Origin: an uncultured Lachnospiraceae bacterium
GTDB lineage: Bacteria; Bacillota; Clostridia; Lachnospirales; Lachnospiraceae
Reading direction: 5' to 3'
Assembly (NCBI GenBank): GCA_900315055.1
Contig: OMXP01000003.1
Span: 1-64,000, forward strand
Length of the DNA: 64,000 nt
Below, one piece after another: positions 1-8,823 of the stretch. The position numbers and the translations under genes are program-made. The notes beneath the pieces were generated by a model, which saw only the letters and a program-made list of their open reading frames with translations, ran no database searches and was not told the origin of the DNA. Every line of letters begins with the position of its first letter. Positions within the stretch are counted from its first letter, which is position 1.

Positions 1-25
1 CCTCCTGACCAAAGTATATGATATA

Positions 26-91
26 TGTCATGAAATAACAAGGCTATTTGCCGCTGATTCTAGATTAAAATAACCGTGTTATTTCATGACA
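26..91. repeat. Perfect 15-bp inverted repeat with 36-nt spacer
   Basis: TGTCATGAAATAACA at 26-40 is the exact reverse complement of TGTTATTTCATGACA at 77-91. The arms are AT-rich, unlike the surrounding genes, and no T-run follows either arm, so a terminator is unlikely. It could be an operator pair, a looped regulatory site or the ends of a small element. The gene it serves is probably to the left of the window, because the nearest gene inside ends at 295 on the minus strand. Confidence 0.6.
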
Positions 92-208
92 GTTCCTTAC
101 TATAAGGAGCAGATCCTTTGTGTCAAAAGATAGTTACAGTATATCGGAATTTCAGGGCATTTGTCTTGCCCTGACGGCATTTTCTGATTTTGGCCGAAAA
201 GTCTGCGC

Positions 209-241
209 AAAAGAACAGGCCAACCCGAAAACGGGCCGGCC
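209..241 (-). terminator. Terminator of the LytTR regulator gene
   Basis: On the minus strand a 10-bp stem with two G-U pairs (218-227 with 232-241) and an AAAA/TTTT loop is followed by TGTTCTTTT. It lies about 55 nt past the stop codon of the response regulator gene. Confidence 0.65.
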
Positions 242-294
242 AAAAGTTCCGGAATATCAGCCTGTCTGCGCGTCCTGCCGGATTCGCTCCGGGG

Positions 295-1044
295 TCATTC
301 ACCCGGATTGCCCTCCTCCTGCTTCTTCCAGCCCTCTGCGATCGAGTACAGGTACTGTTCATACGCGCGCTTGGCGGCAAAAAAGCCCCTCCGGGCGATG
401 TGCACATGCTGTCCGTCTTCCATGACAAAGGTGAGCAGCTCCCGGTCGATGCTGCGGATCTTCGACAGATTCACGAGATAACTCTTGTGACAGCGGTAAA
501 AATACCGTTCCGGGAAGGAAGACTCCTCCTCATCGAGCTTTCCCCGTATCATCTGTTCCTGCCTGTTCTCCTCATGGAGGATCAGATATTTGCCTCTCTG
601 CTCCACGAATGGAATCCGGTCAAAGGGAATCCGTATCCTTCCCTCGGCACTCTCGCACTCATAATGGGGTTCCGATTCCTTCTTCCTTGTCACGACCTCC
701 AGAAGCTCACGGATTTCCGATTCCGCCACCGGTTTTTCCAGGTAGCGGTCTGCATGCAGCCGGTAGGATTCGAGTGCGAAATCCTGACTTGTTGTGGCGA
801 TGGCCGCGGTCACGCGGGCATCGGACTGCCGGATCTGCTCCAGTGCCTCGATGCCGGTCATCCCGGTCATGTAGATATCAAAGAGGATCAGATCATACCT
901 GCCGGGGTAAAATGCCTTCAGCAGATCCTCCGCGCTCTCAAAGGCCGCCACGTCGGATTCTTCGGGAGACTGCATGATCATTTCGAGGAGCCGCAGCCGC
1001 TCTTCTCTGTTGTCTTCGCAGATTGCAATCTGAAGTTTTTCCAA
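295..1044 (-). CDS. LytTR-family response regulator
   Basis: The protein has 249 residues: an N-terminal receiver domain (about 1-120) and a C-terminal LytTR DNA-binding domain (about 140-240). The receiver shows the acidic pocket (CEDN near residue 9), a phospho-acceptor Asp in LILFDIYMTG and a conserved Lys in EKPV. The LytTR part has the typical FYRCHKSYLVNLSKI stretch. Translation starts at TTG, with GGAGG about ten bases upstream. LytTR proteins usually bind direct repeats and control peptide signalling or surface genes. No histidine kinase is encoded next to it in the window, so the partner is either left of position 1 or elsewhere. A terminator follows at 209-241. Confidence 0.9.
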   Translation of the reverse strand: MEKLQIAICEDNREERLRLLEMIMQSPEESDVAAFESAEDLLKAFYPGRYDLILFDIYMTGMTGIEALEQIRQSDARVTAAIATTSQDFALESYRLHADRYLEKPVAESEIRELLEVVTRKKESEPHYECESAEGRIRIPFDRIPFVEQRGKYLILHEENRQEQMIRGKLDEEESSFPERYFYRCHKSYLVNLSKIRSIDRELLTFVMEDGQHVHIARRGFFAAKRAYEQYLYSIAEGWKKQEEGNPGE

Positions 1045-1388
1045 AGTCCCGGCTCCTCCTCTCCGATCGTGTATTCCTTCGATGTTCTGACTGTCTTAAT
1101 TTTACTCCTGCCGTGAGCTTTCTTCCTTCTTTTTCCGGTGTCTCAATGCTCTGTGATTTCGTTTTTTCTGCCTGTATCTGCTGCACTGTATCTGCATTTA
1201 TCATAACGATTCGGATCGCTTTGCAAAAAGTACGAAAAGACGGCGTGGACCGGTAAAACCGGCACTTGACAGATGCGTTAGACCCGTATCCGTCCGGCAG
1301 AACGGGAAAGCTTTGATTTGTAGGTTCGCGGATTTGCCTGTAAACTAGAGGTCGGAAAAGGTAACGGGGGACAGTGGAAGGAGAACCT
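1045..1388. other. Intergenic region between divergent genes
   Basis: These 344 bases separate the LytTR gene (minus) from the small unknown gene (plus). A weak plus-strand promoter is possible: TTGTAG at 1318-1323, 17 bases, TAAACT at 1341-1346. A TAAAAT box on the minus strand near 1097-1102 could serve the regulator. A short CCGGT-AAA-ACCGG dyad lies near 1249-1261. I see no gene or RNA here. Confidence 0.4.
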
Positions 1389-1877
1389 ATGGAAACCACC
1401 ATTTTTGAGACAGAGAAATACACCTTCCTTCTGGAGGTGAAAAAAGACGAGACCGGCAGGGAGAGCAGCACCAGGATTCTGAGGAGAGAGAAAAATTCCG
1501 GAGAGGATCTGGTCCTCATGTCCTATACCTGGCCAAAGCCGCTGCTGCCACAGGTTTCGCTGAAGGCACCGGGGAGCATGGAGAACGGAGAGCTGTCCTT
1601 TACGCTCTCCCTTACCGTGCACCACATCAGCGGCATGGTGCAGGGGGAGTTTACGGAGGAAGAGGACTACACGGTCCTTGATCCGGACGGCTCTGAGAAG
1701 GAGATCGTCTGCTCGGTCACCGATATCCGAAGAAAGACGCGCTTTGCGATCGGCGAGCGGCATCTCGAGCATGTCCCGCACCGGACCTATCCTCCGGTCG
1801 ACGGAAAGCAGGGCCCCTACGGGCATCCGAGCGTTCAGCAGACGCCGCCCGTCCCGGTAAAGAAGAGGGAGTCCTGA
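1389..1877 (+). CDS. Small protein of unknown function
   Basis: The 162-residue protein is not one I recognise. I chose ATG 1389 over the in-frame GTG at 1374 because AAGGAG at 1378-1383 is well placed for it. The sequence is soluble and charged, with no signal peptide or membrane segment. The middle looks like alternating beta strands (FTLSLTVHHISGMVQGEF), and the tail is rich in Pro, His and Lys and probably disordered. It stands alone, with its own possible promoter upstream and a separate promoter before the next gene. No function is proposed. Confidence 0.7.
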   Translation: METTIFETEKYTFLLEVKKDETGRESSTRILRREKNSGEDLVLMSYTWPKPLLPQVSLKAPGSMENGELSFTLSLTVHHISGMVQGEFTEEEDYTVLDPDGSEKEIVCSVTDIRRKTRFAIGERHLEHVPHRTYPPVDGKQGPYGHPSVQQTPPVPVKKRES

Positions 1878-1882
1878 GCCAA

Positions 1883-1911
1883 GCGACTTTGCGGGAAAAC
1901 TATGTTATACT
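1883..1911 (+). promoter_or_regulatory. Possible promoter of the pseB operon
   Basis: A good -10 box, TATACT at 1906-1911, lies 41 bases before the pseB start. The matching -35 region (GCGACT near 1883-1888, 17-base spacer) is poor, so an activator or an extended element may be needed. Confidence 0.4.
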
Positions 1912-1952
1912 CACACTCGTTATGATTCTTTTTGGATATTTAAAGGAGAGAA

Positions 1953-2969
1953 ATGATGTCTGATTCCAGGCTTCTTGATGACAAGGTGATTCTCATTACC
2001 GGCGGGACCGGTTCGTTTGGCAAGTGCTTTACCAGGTATGCCCTGAAGAACTACCACCCGAAGAAGATCATCATCTATTCCCGTGATGAGTACAAGCAGT
2101 TCGTCATGAGCAATGAATCCCCGTTTAAGGAGAACGCGCAGATCATGCGCTTCTTCATCGGCGATGTGCGCGACAAGGAGAGACTTGAGCGCGCCATGGA
2201 GGGCGTCGACTACGTCATCCATGCGGCAGCCTTAAAGCAGGTGCCTGCCTGCGAGTACAATCCGGCCGAGGCCATCAAGACGAACATCCACGGCGCGATG
2301 AATGTCATCGACGCATCCCTCGACTGCGGCGTGAAGAAGGTCGTTGCCCTCTCCACCGACAAGGCGGTCAACCCCGTGAACCTCTACGGCGGCACGAAGC
2401 TGGTCTCCGACAAGCTCTTCATCGCGGCAAACGCCTATGCGGGCAGCAAGGATATCAACTTCTCAATCGTCCGTTACGGGAACGTTGCGGGAAGCCGCGG
2501 CTCTGTCATCCCGTTCTTTAGGAGCCTTATCGAGAAGGGTGAGACCACTCTGCCGATCACGGACTACCGCATGACGCGGTTCTGGATCAGCCTCGAGCAG
2601 GGCGTTCAGCTCGTGATCAAGGCCCTCGACGAGGCCCATGGCGGTGAGACCTTCATCAGCAAGATCCCGAGCTTCTATGTCAAGGATCTGGCCGAGGCAC
2701 TGCTGCCCGGCTGCAAGACCGTTGAGACCGGCATCCGCCCCGGCGAGAAGCTGCATGAGATCATGATCACCCCGGAGGATTCCTACAACACCTACGAGTT
2801 CGAGAAGAACTTCATCGTCTATCCGCAGATCACCTACAATACCCGCCAGGTGCGCGATGAGAGCGGAAAGAAGGTCGAGGAGGGCTTTGCCTATTCCTCC
2901 GGTACGAACAAAGAATGGCTGTCCGTGGAGCAGATCCGCGAGCTGTTAAAGACGGTGGAGCCGGATTAA
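1953..2969 (+). CDS. pseB: UDP-GlcNAc 4,6-dehydratase (inverting), PseB type
   Basis: This 338-residue short-chain dehydrogenase/reductase should convert UDP-GlcNAc to the 4-keto-6-deoxy-L-AltNAc sugar nucleotide, the first step towards pseudaminic-acid-type sugars. The NAD(P) site GGTGSFGK is near residue 17. The family signature STDKAVNPVNLYGGTK contains the Lys of the modified catalytic triad, and IRPGEKLHE is near the end. The length is normal for PseB. GGAG precedes ATG 1953. It is followed after 9 bases by pseC and then by a glycosyltransferase, so the product is probably a deoxyamino sugar for a surface glycan. Confidence 0.9.
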   Translation: MMSDSRLLDDKVILITGGTGSFGKCFTRYALKNYHPKKIIIYSRDEYKQFVMSNESPFKENAQIMRFFIGDVRDKERLERAMEGVDYVIHAAALKQVPACEYNPAEAIKTNIHGAMNVIDASLDCGVKKVVALSTDKAVNPVNLYGGTKLVSDKLFIAANAYAGSKDINFSIVRYGNVAGSRGSVIPFFRSLIEKGETTLPITDYRMTRFWISLEQGVQLVIKALDEAHGGETFISKIPSFYVKDLAEALLPGCKTVETGIRPGEKLHEIMITPEDSYNTYEFEKNFIVYPQITYNTRQVRDESGKKVEEGFAYSSGTNKEWLSVEQIRELLKTVEPD

Positions 2970-2978
2970 GGAGCAGTC

Positions 2979-4181
2979 ATGGAGAATCGTGCATTGCCTG
3001 CTGCGGAGGGAGGAGAACCCGTCCGCACCAAAAAACTTTATTACTCTCACCAGTATATCGATGAGAACGACATCCAGGCGGTGGTGAATGTCTTAAAGAG
3101 CGACTTCCTCACCACAGGACCGCATATTGCAAGCTGCGAGAAGAAGCTGTGCGAGGTCACCGGGGCAAAGCATGCGGTGCTCTGCGCAAACGGCACGGCG
3201 GCCCTTCACATCGCGGCGATGGCAGCGGGACTGAAGGAAGGCGATGAGCTCATCACCACTCCGATCACCTTTGCGGCAAGTGCCAACTGCGCGCGCTACT
3301 GCGGCGCGATGCCGGTCTTTGCGGATATTGATCCGAAGACCTGGAACATCGATCCCGCATCCATTGAGGCGCACATCACAGAGCACACGAAGGCGGTCGT
3401 TGCCGTCGACTTCGGCGGACAGGCCGTCGACGAGGAGAAGATCCTTGCCCTGAAGAAGAAATACGGCTTTGTCTACATCGAGGACGGCGCCCACGTCATC
3501 GGGACGAAGTACAAGGGACGCCCGGTCGGCACCTTTGCCGACATGACAACGCTTTCCTTCCACGCGGTGAAGACAATCACCGGCGGCGAGGGCGGCGCGG
3601 TGCTGACAGACTCGGAGGAGTATTATCAGAAGCTCCTGCTGTACCGCACCCACGGCATCACGAGGGATCCGGATCTCATGGTCCACACCCCGGATGGTCC
3701 CTGGTACTACGAGATGCTCGAGCTTGCTCCGAACTACCGCATCACCGACATGCAGGCGGCGCTCATTGAGAGCCAGCTGAACAAACTGGACGAGTTCGGT
3801 GCGCGGAAGAAGGCAATTGTTGCCCGCTACGACGAGGCCTTCAAAAAGCTCCCCGGTCTTCGCGTGCAGGAGGAGACGGAAGGCTCCGATACCGTCCGCC
3901 ATCTCTACATTCTCCGCGTGAATCCCGAGCACCTTACGATCAACCGGGCAGAGTTTGTTGCGGCGATGGAAAAGGAAAACATCATCTGCAACGTCCACTA
4001 CATCCCGGTCTACTACTTCCCGTACTACGAGAAGCTGGGCTTCAAGAGGGGACTTTGCCCGAATGCCGAGGCCTACTACGACGAGTGCTTCACGATTCCG
4101 CTCTACTATGCAATGTCGGACGCGGACGTCGATGACGTGATCCGGGCCGTTTCGAGGATTGCAACGTACTACGGAAAGTAA
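2979..4181 (+). CDS. pseC: PLP sugar aminotransferase, PseC type
   Basis: This 400-residue member of the DegT/DnrJ/EryC1 family is expected to aminate the PseB product to UDP-4-amino-4,6-dideoxy-AltNAc. The PLP-binding lysine is in LSFHAVKTITGGEGG, the usual PseC motif, preceded by the ASP-type EDGAHVIG segment. The N-terminus is about 15 residues longer than typical, but AAGGAG sits just before ATG 2979. It is coupled to pseB. The later pseudaminic acid genes (pseH, pseG, pseI, pseF) are not in this window, so the sugar may stop at the diamino stage or be completed elsewhere. Confidence 0.88.
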   Translation: MENRALPAAEGGEPVRTKKLYYSHQYIDENDIQAVVNVLKSDFLTTGPHIASCEKKLCEVTGAKHAVLCANGTAALHIAAMAAGLKEGDELITTPITFAASANCARYCGAMPVFADIDPKTWNIDPASIEAHITEHTKAVVAVDFGGQAVDEEKILALKKKYGFVYIEDGAHVIGTKYKGRPVGTFADMTTLSFHAVKTITGGEGGAVLTDSEEYYQKLLLYRTHGITRDPDLMVHTPDGPWYYEMLELAPNYRITDMQAALIESQLNKLDEFGARKKAIVARYDEAFKKLPGLRVQEETEGSDTVRHLYILRVNPEHLTINRAEFVAAMEKENIICNVHYIPVYYFPYYEKLGFKRGLCPNAEAYYDECFTIPLYYAMSDADVDDVIRAVSRIATYYGK

Positions 4182-4191
4182 AAGGGCGGAT

Positions 4192-5226
4192 ATGAAGAAG
4201 CTCTCGATCATTGTCCCCGTCTACAACATGGCTTCCGACAGCCGCCTGACGTACTGCCTTGACAGTCTGGTCAGCCAGACGCTTTCGGATCCCTACGAGA
4301 TCCTTGCGGTCGATGACTGCTCGACGGACGAATCGGGTAAGATCATCCAAAGCTATGCGGCGAAGTACCCGGACAGGGTAGTCGCACTTCGCACCGACCG
4401 GAACAGAAAGCAGGGCGGGGCAAAGAACGTCGCCCTGTCCGTGGCCACCGGCGAGTGGATCGCCTTTATCGATGCGGACGACTGGGTGGTGCCGGACTAC
4501 TTCGAGCGGCTTCTTACGGTTGCCGAAAAAACGGGGGCGGACTGTGTGGGCTGTGACTACAGCCTCGTGAACACGCACACGATGACGCCGGGACAGACGG
4601 TGCACAACAACCGGGAGGATCAGACCGGGGTCCTCACGGAGGAAAAGAAGGGATCTCTGATGATCGACTTCGGGTCCCTGTGCGTCAAGATCTACCGGCG
4701 GGAGATCATTCTGGACTGCCCCTCGCGCTTTCCCGAGGACATGTTTTATGAGGACAACGCCCTTGCAAAGACCTGGATCTTCCGCATGCACCACTTCGAG
4801 TACATCCCGGAGCCGCTCTACTTCTACTATCAGCATGACGACTCCACGGTGCACACGGTGACAAAGGCACGTCTCATGGACCGCGTGAAGGCGGGGCGGA
4901 TCATGCTTTCCGAGGCAAGGCGGTACGGGTATCTTGATACCTATAAGAGTCAGATCGAGTACTCCTTTACGGTGCTGTTCTATATCAACACCCTCTTTTC
5001 CTGTATGCGGCAGATGCGTGAAAAGGGAGCCTATTCCTTTGTCCGGGATCTCACAGGGGAAATGCATACTGCCTTCCCGGATTTTGAATCCAACCCGTAT
5101 TACAAAACCCGTACAAACGGGGAGGAGAAGAAGCTGATTCACCTTGCGGGAAAATCGGTTTTTCTGTTCTATGTGTACTACCGGCTGCTGTTATGGTACC
5201 GGAAGAAGCGATATGGTCATATCTGA
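4192..5226 (+). CDS. Family 2 glycosyltransferase
   Basis: This 344-residue cytoplasmic GT-A enzyme probably transfers a nucleotide-activated sugar in surface glycan synthesis. It starts with the classic LSIIVPVYNM strand and the EILAVDDCSTDES nucleotide-binding segment. The metal-binding motif is FIDADDW, near residue 95. ATG 4192 is chosen because homology begins there; the in-frame ATG at 4159 overlaps pseC. A weak ribosome site (AAAGGGCGG) is present. It follows pseC by 10 bases, so it may use the deoxyamino sugar made by PseB and PseC. Donor and acceptor cannot be read from sequence. Confidence 0.85.
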   Translation: MKKLSIIVPVYNMASDSRLTYCLDSLVSQTLSDPYEILAVDDCSTDESGKIIQSYAAKYPDRVVALRTDRNRKQGGAKNVALSVATGEWIAFIDADDWVVPDYFERLLTVAEKTGADCVGCDYSLVNTHTMTPGQTVHNNREDQTGVLTEEKKGSLMIDFGSLCVKIYRREIILDCPSRFPEDMFYEDNALAKTWIFRMHHFEYIPEPLYFYYQHDDSTVHTVTKARLMDRVKAGRIMLSEARRYGYLDTYKSQIEYSFTVLFYINTLFSCMRQMREKGAYSFVRDLTGEMHTAFPDFESNPYYKTRTNGEEKKLIHLAGKSVFLFYVYYRLLLWYRKKRYGHI

Positions 5227-5241
5227 AGGAAGGAGTGCATC

Positions 5242-6909
5242 GTGAAGAGTGATATCGAAATTGCGCAGGATGCGGTAAAGCGCCCGATCAAGGACGTCGC
5301 AGCGACCATCAACATCTCGGAGGAGAACCTGGAGTTCTACGGAAGATACAAGGCAAAGCTCTCCGAGGACTATCTCAATTCTATCCGCTCCCGTGAGGAC
5401 GGACATCTGATTCTGGTGACGGCCATCAACCCGACGCCTGCAGGCGAAGGTAAGACGACGATCAGCATCGGTCTTGCCGATGCGCTCTCCTCGATCGGAA
5501 AGAACGCAATCCTCGCCCTGCGCGAGCCGTCCCTGGGACCGTGCTTCGGCGTCAAGGGCGGAGCTGCCGGCGGCGGCTATGCGCAGATCATCCCGATGGA
5601 CGAGCTGAACCTCCACTTCACCGGTGACTTCCACGCGATCACCTCCGCCAACAACCTGCTTGCGGCGGCAATCGACAATCACCTTCACTTCGGCAATGCC
5701 CTGCGCATCGATCCGACCCGCATCGTCTGGAAGCGGTGCATGGACATGAACGACCGGGCTCTTCGAAACATCACCATCGGTCTTGGCGGCAAGACCAACG
5801 GGCCTGTGAGGGAGGATCACTTCGTCATCACGGCGGCCTCCGAGATCATGGCAGTGCTCTGTCTTGCGGAGGACATGGATGATCTTCGGGCACGTCTTGA
5901 GCGCATGGTCGTTGCCTACAACTACGAGGGCGAGCCGGTCCATGCAAAGGATCTCAACGTCGTCGGCGCCATGCTCGCACTCCTCAAGGATGCGATGCAG
6001 CCGAACCTCATGCAGACCATCGAGGGGACGCCTGCCCTGGTGCACGGCGGACCGTTTGCGAACATCGCCCACGGCTGCAACTCCGTTCGCGCAACAAGAG
6101 CTGCTCTGAAGATGGCCGACTACGTCGTCACGGAGGCGGGCTTCGGCGCGGACCTCGGCGCGGAGAAGTTCCTCGACATCAAGTGCCGCACCGCAGGCCT
6201 TCACCCGGACTGCGCGGTTCTTGTCGCGACGATCCAGGCCCTGAAGTACAACGGCGGTGCCCCGAAGACCGATCTCCACACCCCGAACATGCCTGCCCTC
6301 GAGAAGGGCATCGCAAACCTTGCAAAGCACATCGAAAACCTGCAGCAGTTCGGCGTCCCGACGGTCGTTGCGCTGAACTCGTTTGTCACGGATACCGATG
6401 AGGAGAACGCCTTTGTCGAAAACTTCTGCAGGGAGCACGGCTGCGCCTTCTCAAAGGCAACCGTCTGGGCAAACGGCAGCAAGGGCGGCCAGGACCTCGC
6501 AAAGAAGGTGCTGGATACGATTGAGACGCAGCCGTCCCACTACAGGCCGCTCTACGACCTCGACCTTGGCCTCACGGACAAGATCGAGACCATTGCGACG
6601 AAGATCTACGGCGCGGACGGTGTCGAGTACACGAGCGCGGCCAGGAAGAGGCTGAAGACCCTGACAGATCTTGGCTACGGAAACCTGCCGGTCTGCATCG
6701 CCAAGACCCAGTACTCGCTCTCCGATGATCCGAAGAAACTCGGACGCCCCGAGAACTTCACGATCACGGTCCGCGATGCCTATGTGAGTGCCGGTGCCGG
6801 CTTTGTCGTCATTCTGACCGGTGACATCATACAGATGCCGGGTCTTCCCCGCGTCCCCGCGGCGGAGCGCATCGACGTCGTCGACGGCGAGATCACAGGT
6901 CTGTTCTGA
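5242..6909 (+). CDS. fhs: Formate-tetrahydrofolate ligase
   Basis: The 555-residue enzyme makes 10-formyl-tetrahydrofolate from formate, THF and ATP, feeding purine synthesis and, in acetogens, the methyl branch of the Wood-Ljungdahl pathway. The P-loop TPAGEGKTT is near residue 65. The [20 protein letters not shown] segment and the C-terminal [11 protein letters not shown] region are family signatures. The length is as expected. The start is GTG 5242, with AAGGAAGGAG upstream. The gene sits 15 bases behind the glycosyltransferase but has its own strong terminator; no folD or other C1 genes are adjacent. Confidence 0.97.
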   Translation: MKSDIEIAQDAVKRPIKDVAATINISEENLEFYGRYKAKLSEDYLNSIRSREDGHLILVTAINPTPAGEGKTTISIGLADALSSIGKNAILALREPSLGPCFGVKGGAAGGGYAQIIPMDELNLHFTGDFHAITSANNLLAAAIDNHLHFGNALRIDPTRIVWKRCMDMNDRALRNITIGLGGKTNGPVREDHFVITAASEIMAVLCLAEDMDDLRARLERMVVAYNYEGEPVHAKDLNVVGAMLALLKDAMQPNLMQTIEGTPALVHGGPFANIAHGCNSVRATRAALKMADYVVTEAGFGADLGAEKFLDIKCRTAGLHPDCAVLVATIQALKYNGGAPKTDLHTPNMPALEKGIANLAKHIENLQQFGVPTVVALNSFVTDTDEENAFVENFCREHGCAFSKATVWANGSKGGQDLAKKVLDTIETQPSHYRPLYDLDLGLTDKIETIATKIYGADGVEYTSAARKRLKTLTDLGYGNLPVCIAKTQYSLSDDPKKLGRPENFTITVRDAYVSAGAGFVVILTGDIIQMPGLPRVPAAERIDVVDGEITGLF

Positions 6910-6950
6910 CCGGTCTGTTCTGATCAAAATCGATTTCGGAAACATATTCG

Positions 6951-6986
6951 GGAGTGCATCCTTTACAGGGTGCACTCCTTTGTTTT
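6951..6986 (+). terminator. Terminator after fhs
   Basis: A 12-bp stem with one G-U pair (6951-6962 with 6967-6978) and TTAC loop is followed by TTTGTTTT. Confidence 0.9.
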
Positions 6987-7099
6987 ATCCGGAATCGAAA
7001 GGCTTGCGTACTATTTCCGGAGATGATACCCTAAAAAAGGCAGATGATAAGGCAACAGCATAAGACAGCAGCCGAAAGAGGCAGCCCGGGGAGGTGCTC

Positions 7100-8788
7100 A
7101 TGAGAGAGGAAGGAAAACGACAGCGATACGAAGAGAGAGGGCGGGTACCGTCTTTCCTGTTGCCGGCAGTTCTCCTTCTGTTTCTGTGTCTTCTCCCGGC
7201 CATCCCGGGGAGAGCCTCCGGGGCGCAGTACGCGGGAGAGGAGCACCGGTGGGAGACCACCTACACGATCGACCGGGAGCCGACCTGTGATGCGGAAGGC
7301 TCGATGTCCGTGCACTGCATGGACTGCACCGCAAAAAGGGACAAGGTCGTGATCCCGAAGCTCGCCCATGACTGGAGCGAGTGGACGGTTACAAAAGAGC
7401 CAAAGGACGGGAAAGAGGGAGCACGGGAGAGAACCTGCAGCATCTGCAAGACAAAGGAGACGGAAACCATCGACGCCCTGCCCCACAGCTGGGGAGAGTG
7501 GACCTATATCGCCGCAGCCTGCGACGAAAAGGGAAGTGTCACCAGGACCTGCAAAGGCTGCGGACAGGAGGAGACGATTGAGATCCCGGCTCTCGGGCAT
7601 CAGTGGTCCGACTATGTCGTGACAAAGAAGTCCTCCTGCACGGAGGACGGGGAGCAGACAAGGACCTGCACCGTGTGCGGAAAGACCGAGACGATCCCTA
7701 TCCCGGCAGCAGGCCACAGCTGGAGCAATTTTACGACGCAGACGGAGGCGGGACCTGATACGACCGGCGTGCGGGTCAGCACCTGCAGTGTCTGCGGAAA
7801 GACGCAGCAGTGGACCATCCCGGCGACCGGAGAGCATCACTTCGGCGAGTGGACGGTTATGGCCGCCCCGACCTGTACGGCGGACGGCCTCGAGACGCGC
7901 ACCTGCACGGATCCCGGGTGCGGGGCGGTGCAGCAGCACAGCCTTTCAAAGACCGGTCACTGGTGGAGCGAGTACCTTGTGCAGAATGAGAGCACCTGTG
8001 AGGAGAACGGCTCCCTGATCCGAAAGTGCTATCGTTGCGAAACGCTCGATACGCTCGAGGTCAAAGCACCGGGCCATGCCTTCACGAAGTGGAAGCTGAC
8101 CGCAGATCCGACATGTACGAAAGAGGGAAGCCTTGTCGGCACCTGCAGCGTCTGCGGGGAGACGAAGGAACTTACCATCGATGCAGAGGGCCACTCCTTT
8201 GACGAGTGGGAGATCATGAAGGAGCCGGACTGCAGGACGCCGGGGAAACGGGAGCACACCTGCCGTGTCTGCGGGGAAACCGAGGAGGAAGAGATCCCGG
8301 CCCTCGGCCATCACTACACGGAATTTACGGCAAAGGAAGAGGCCGCCTGTGACCGGGACGGGACCATGTCCCGCACCTGCACGAGGTGCCACATCACCGA
8401 CAACCTCTCCATTCCGGCGGCAGGCCACAGCTACGGCGAGTGGATCGTCGAGAAGAAGGCAACCTGCACCGATAAGGGACTTCGGGCAAGGACCTGCTCA
8501 AGGTGCGGGGACCGGATCGAACAGGAGATCGCCGCAATCGGCGGCGACCACCACTTCGTCAACGGCGTCTGCACGCGGTGCGGCGCCTCCCAGTATGAAA
8601 ACACGAACACCGCCGCCTCATCCGCCGGACAGGCAGATACCGGCTCTTCCGGGGATGATGCGCCCTTTGCGGCTCCTGCCGCGGGTCTGATCATCCTTGT
8701 CATTGCCGTTGTCGCGGGACTCTTTGTCCTGGCTGCATACCTCACGTACCGGCAGGAGAAGAAGGAAGACGACATCACCGGATACTGA
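7100..8788 (+). CDS. Membrane-anchored CxxC-repeat surface protein
   Basis: The 562-residue protein has a signal sequence or N-terminal anchor (hydrophobic stretch at about 19-34), about eleven repeats of roughly 40 residues, a short partial twelfth, a Ser/Ala-rich linker and a C-terminal membrane helix (LIILVIAVVAGLFVLAAYL) with a charged tail. Each repeat has the outline H-x-W/F-x-E-W ... C-x-x-x-G ... R-T-C-x-x-C-G ... I-P-A-x-G-H, so three Cys and one His recur per unit. I chose ATG 7100 because GGGGAGG is five bases upstream; GTG 7094 is possible. Such repeats suggest an extracellular zinc-ribbon-like or disulfide-stabilised stalk. The function is unknown. Confidence 0.85.
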   Translation: MREEGKRQRYEERGRVPSFLLPAVLLLFLCLLPAIPGRASGAQYAGEEHRWETTYTIDREPTCDAEGSMSVHCMDCTAKRDKVVIPKLAHDWSEWTVTKEPKDGKEGARERTCSICKTKETETIDALPHSWGEWTYIAAACDEKGSVTRTCKGCGQEETIEIPALGHQWSDYVVTKKSSCTEDGEQTRTCTVCGKTETIPIPAAGHSWSNFTTQTEAGPDTTGVRVSTCSVCGKTQQWTIPATGEHHFGEWTVMAAPTCTADGLETRTCTDPGCGAVQQHSLSKTGHWWSEYLVQNESTCEENGSLIRKCYRCETLDTLEVKAPGHAFTKWKLTADPTCTKEGSLVGTCSVCGETKELTIDAEGHSFDEWEIMKEPDCRTPGKREHTCRVCGETEEEEIPALGHHYTEFTAKEEAACDRDGTMSRTCTRCHITDNLSIPAAGHSYGEWIVEKKATCTDKGLRARTCSRCGDRIEQEIAAIGGDHHFVNGVCTRCGASQYENTNTAASSAGQADTGSSGDDAPFAAPAAGLIILVIAVVAGLFVLAAYLTYRQEKKEDDITGY

Positions 8789-8823
8789 TTCTTCGCAAAG
8801 AATGCAAACCTGGAGGTTTCCCA

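Noticed and set aside
120-425. Plus-strand ORF of 101 codons with a GTG start
   Set aside because: It overlaps the well-supported LytTR gene on the other strand and its terminator, and the translation is low in hydrophobic order and unlike any family.
1265-1295. Promoter with TTGACA at 1266-1271
   Set aside because: No acceptable -10 box lies 16-18 bases downstream.
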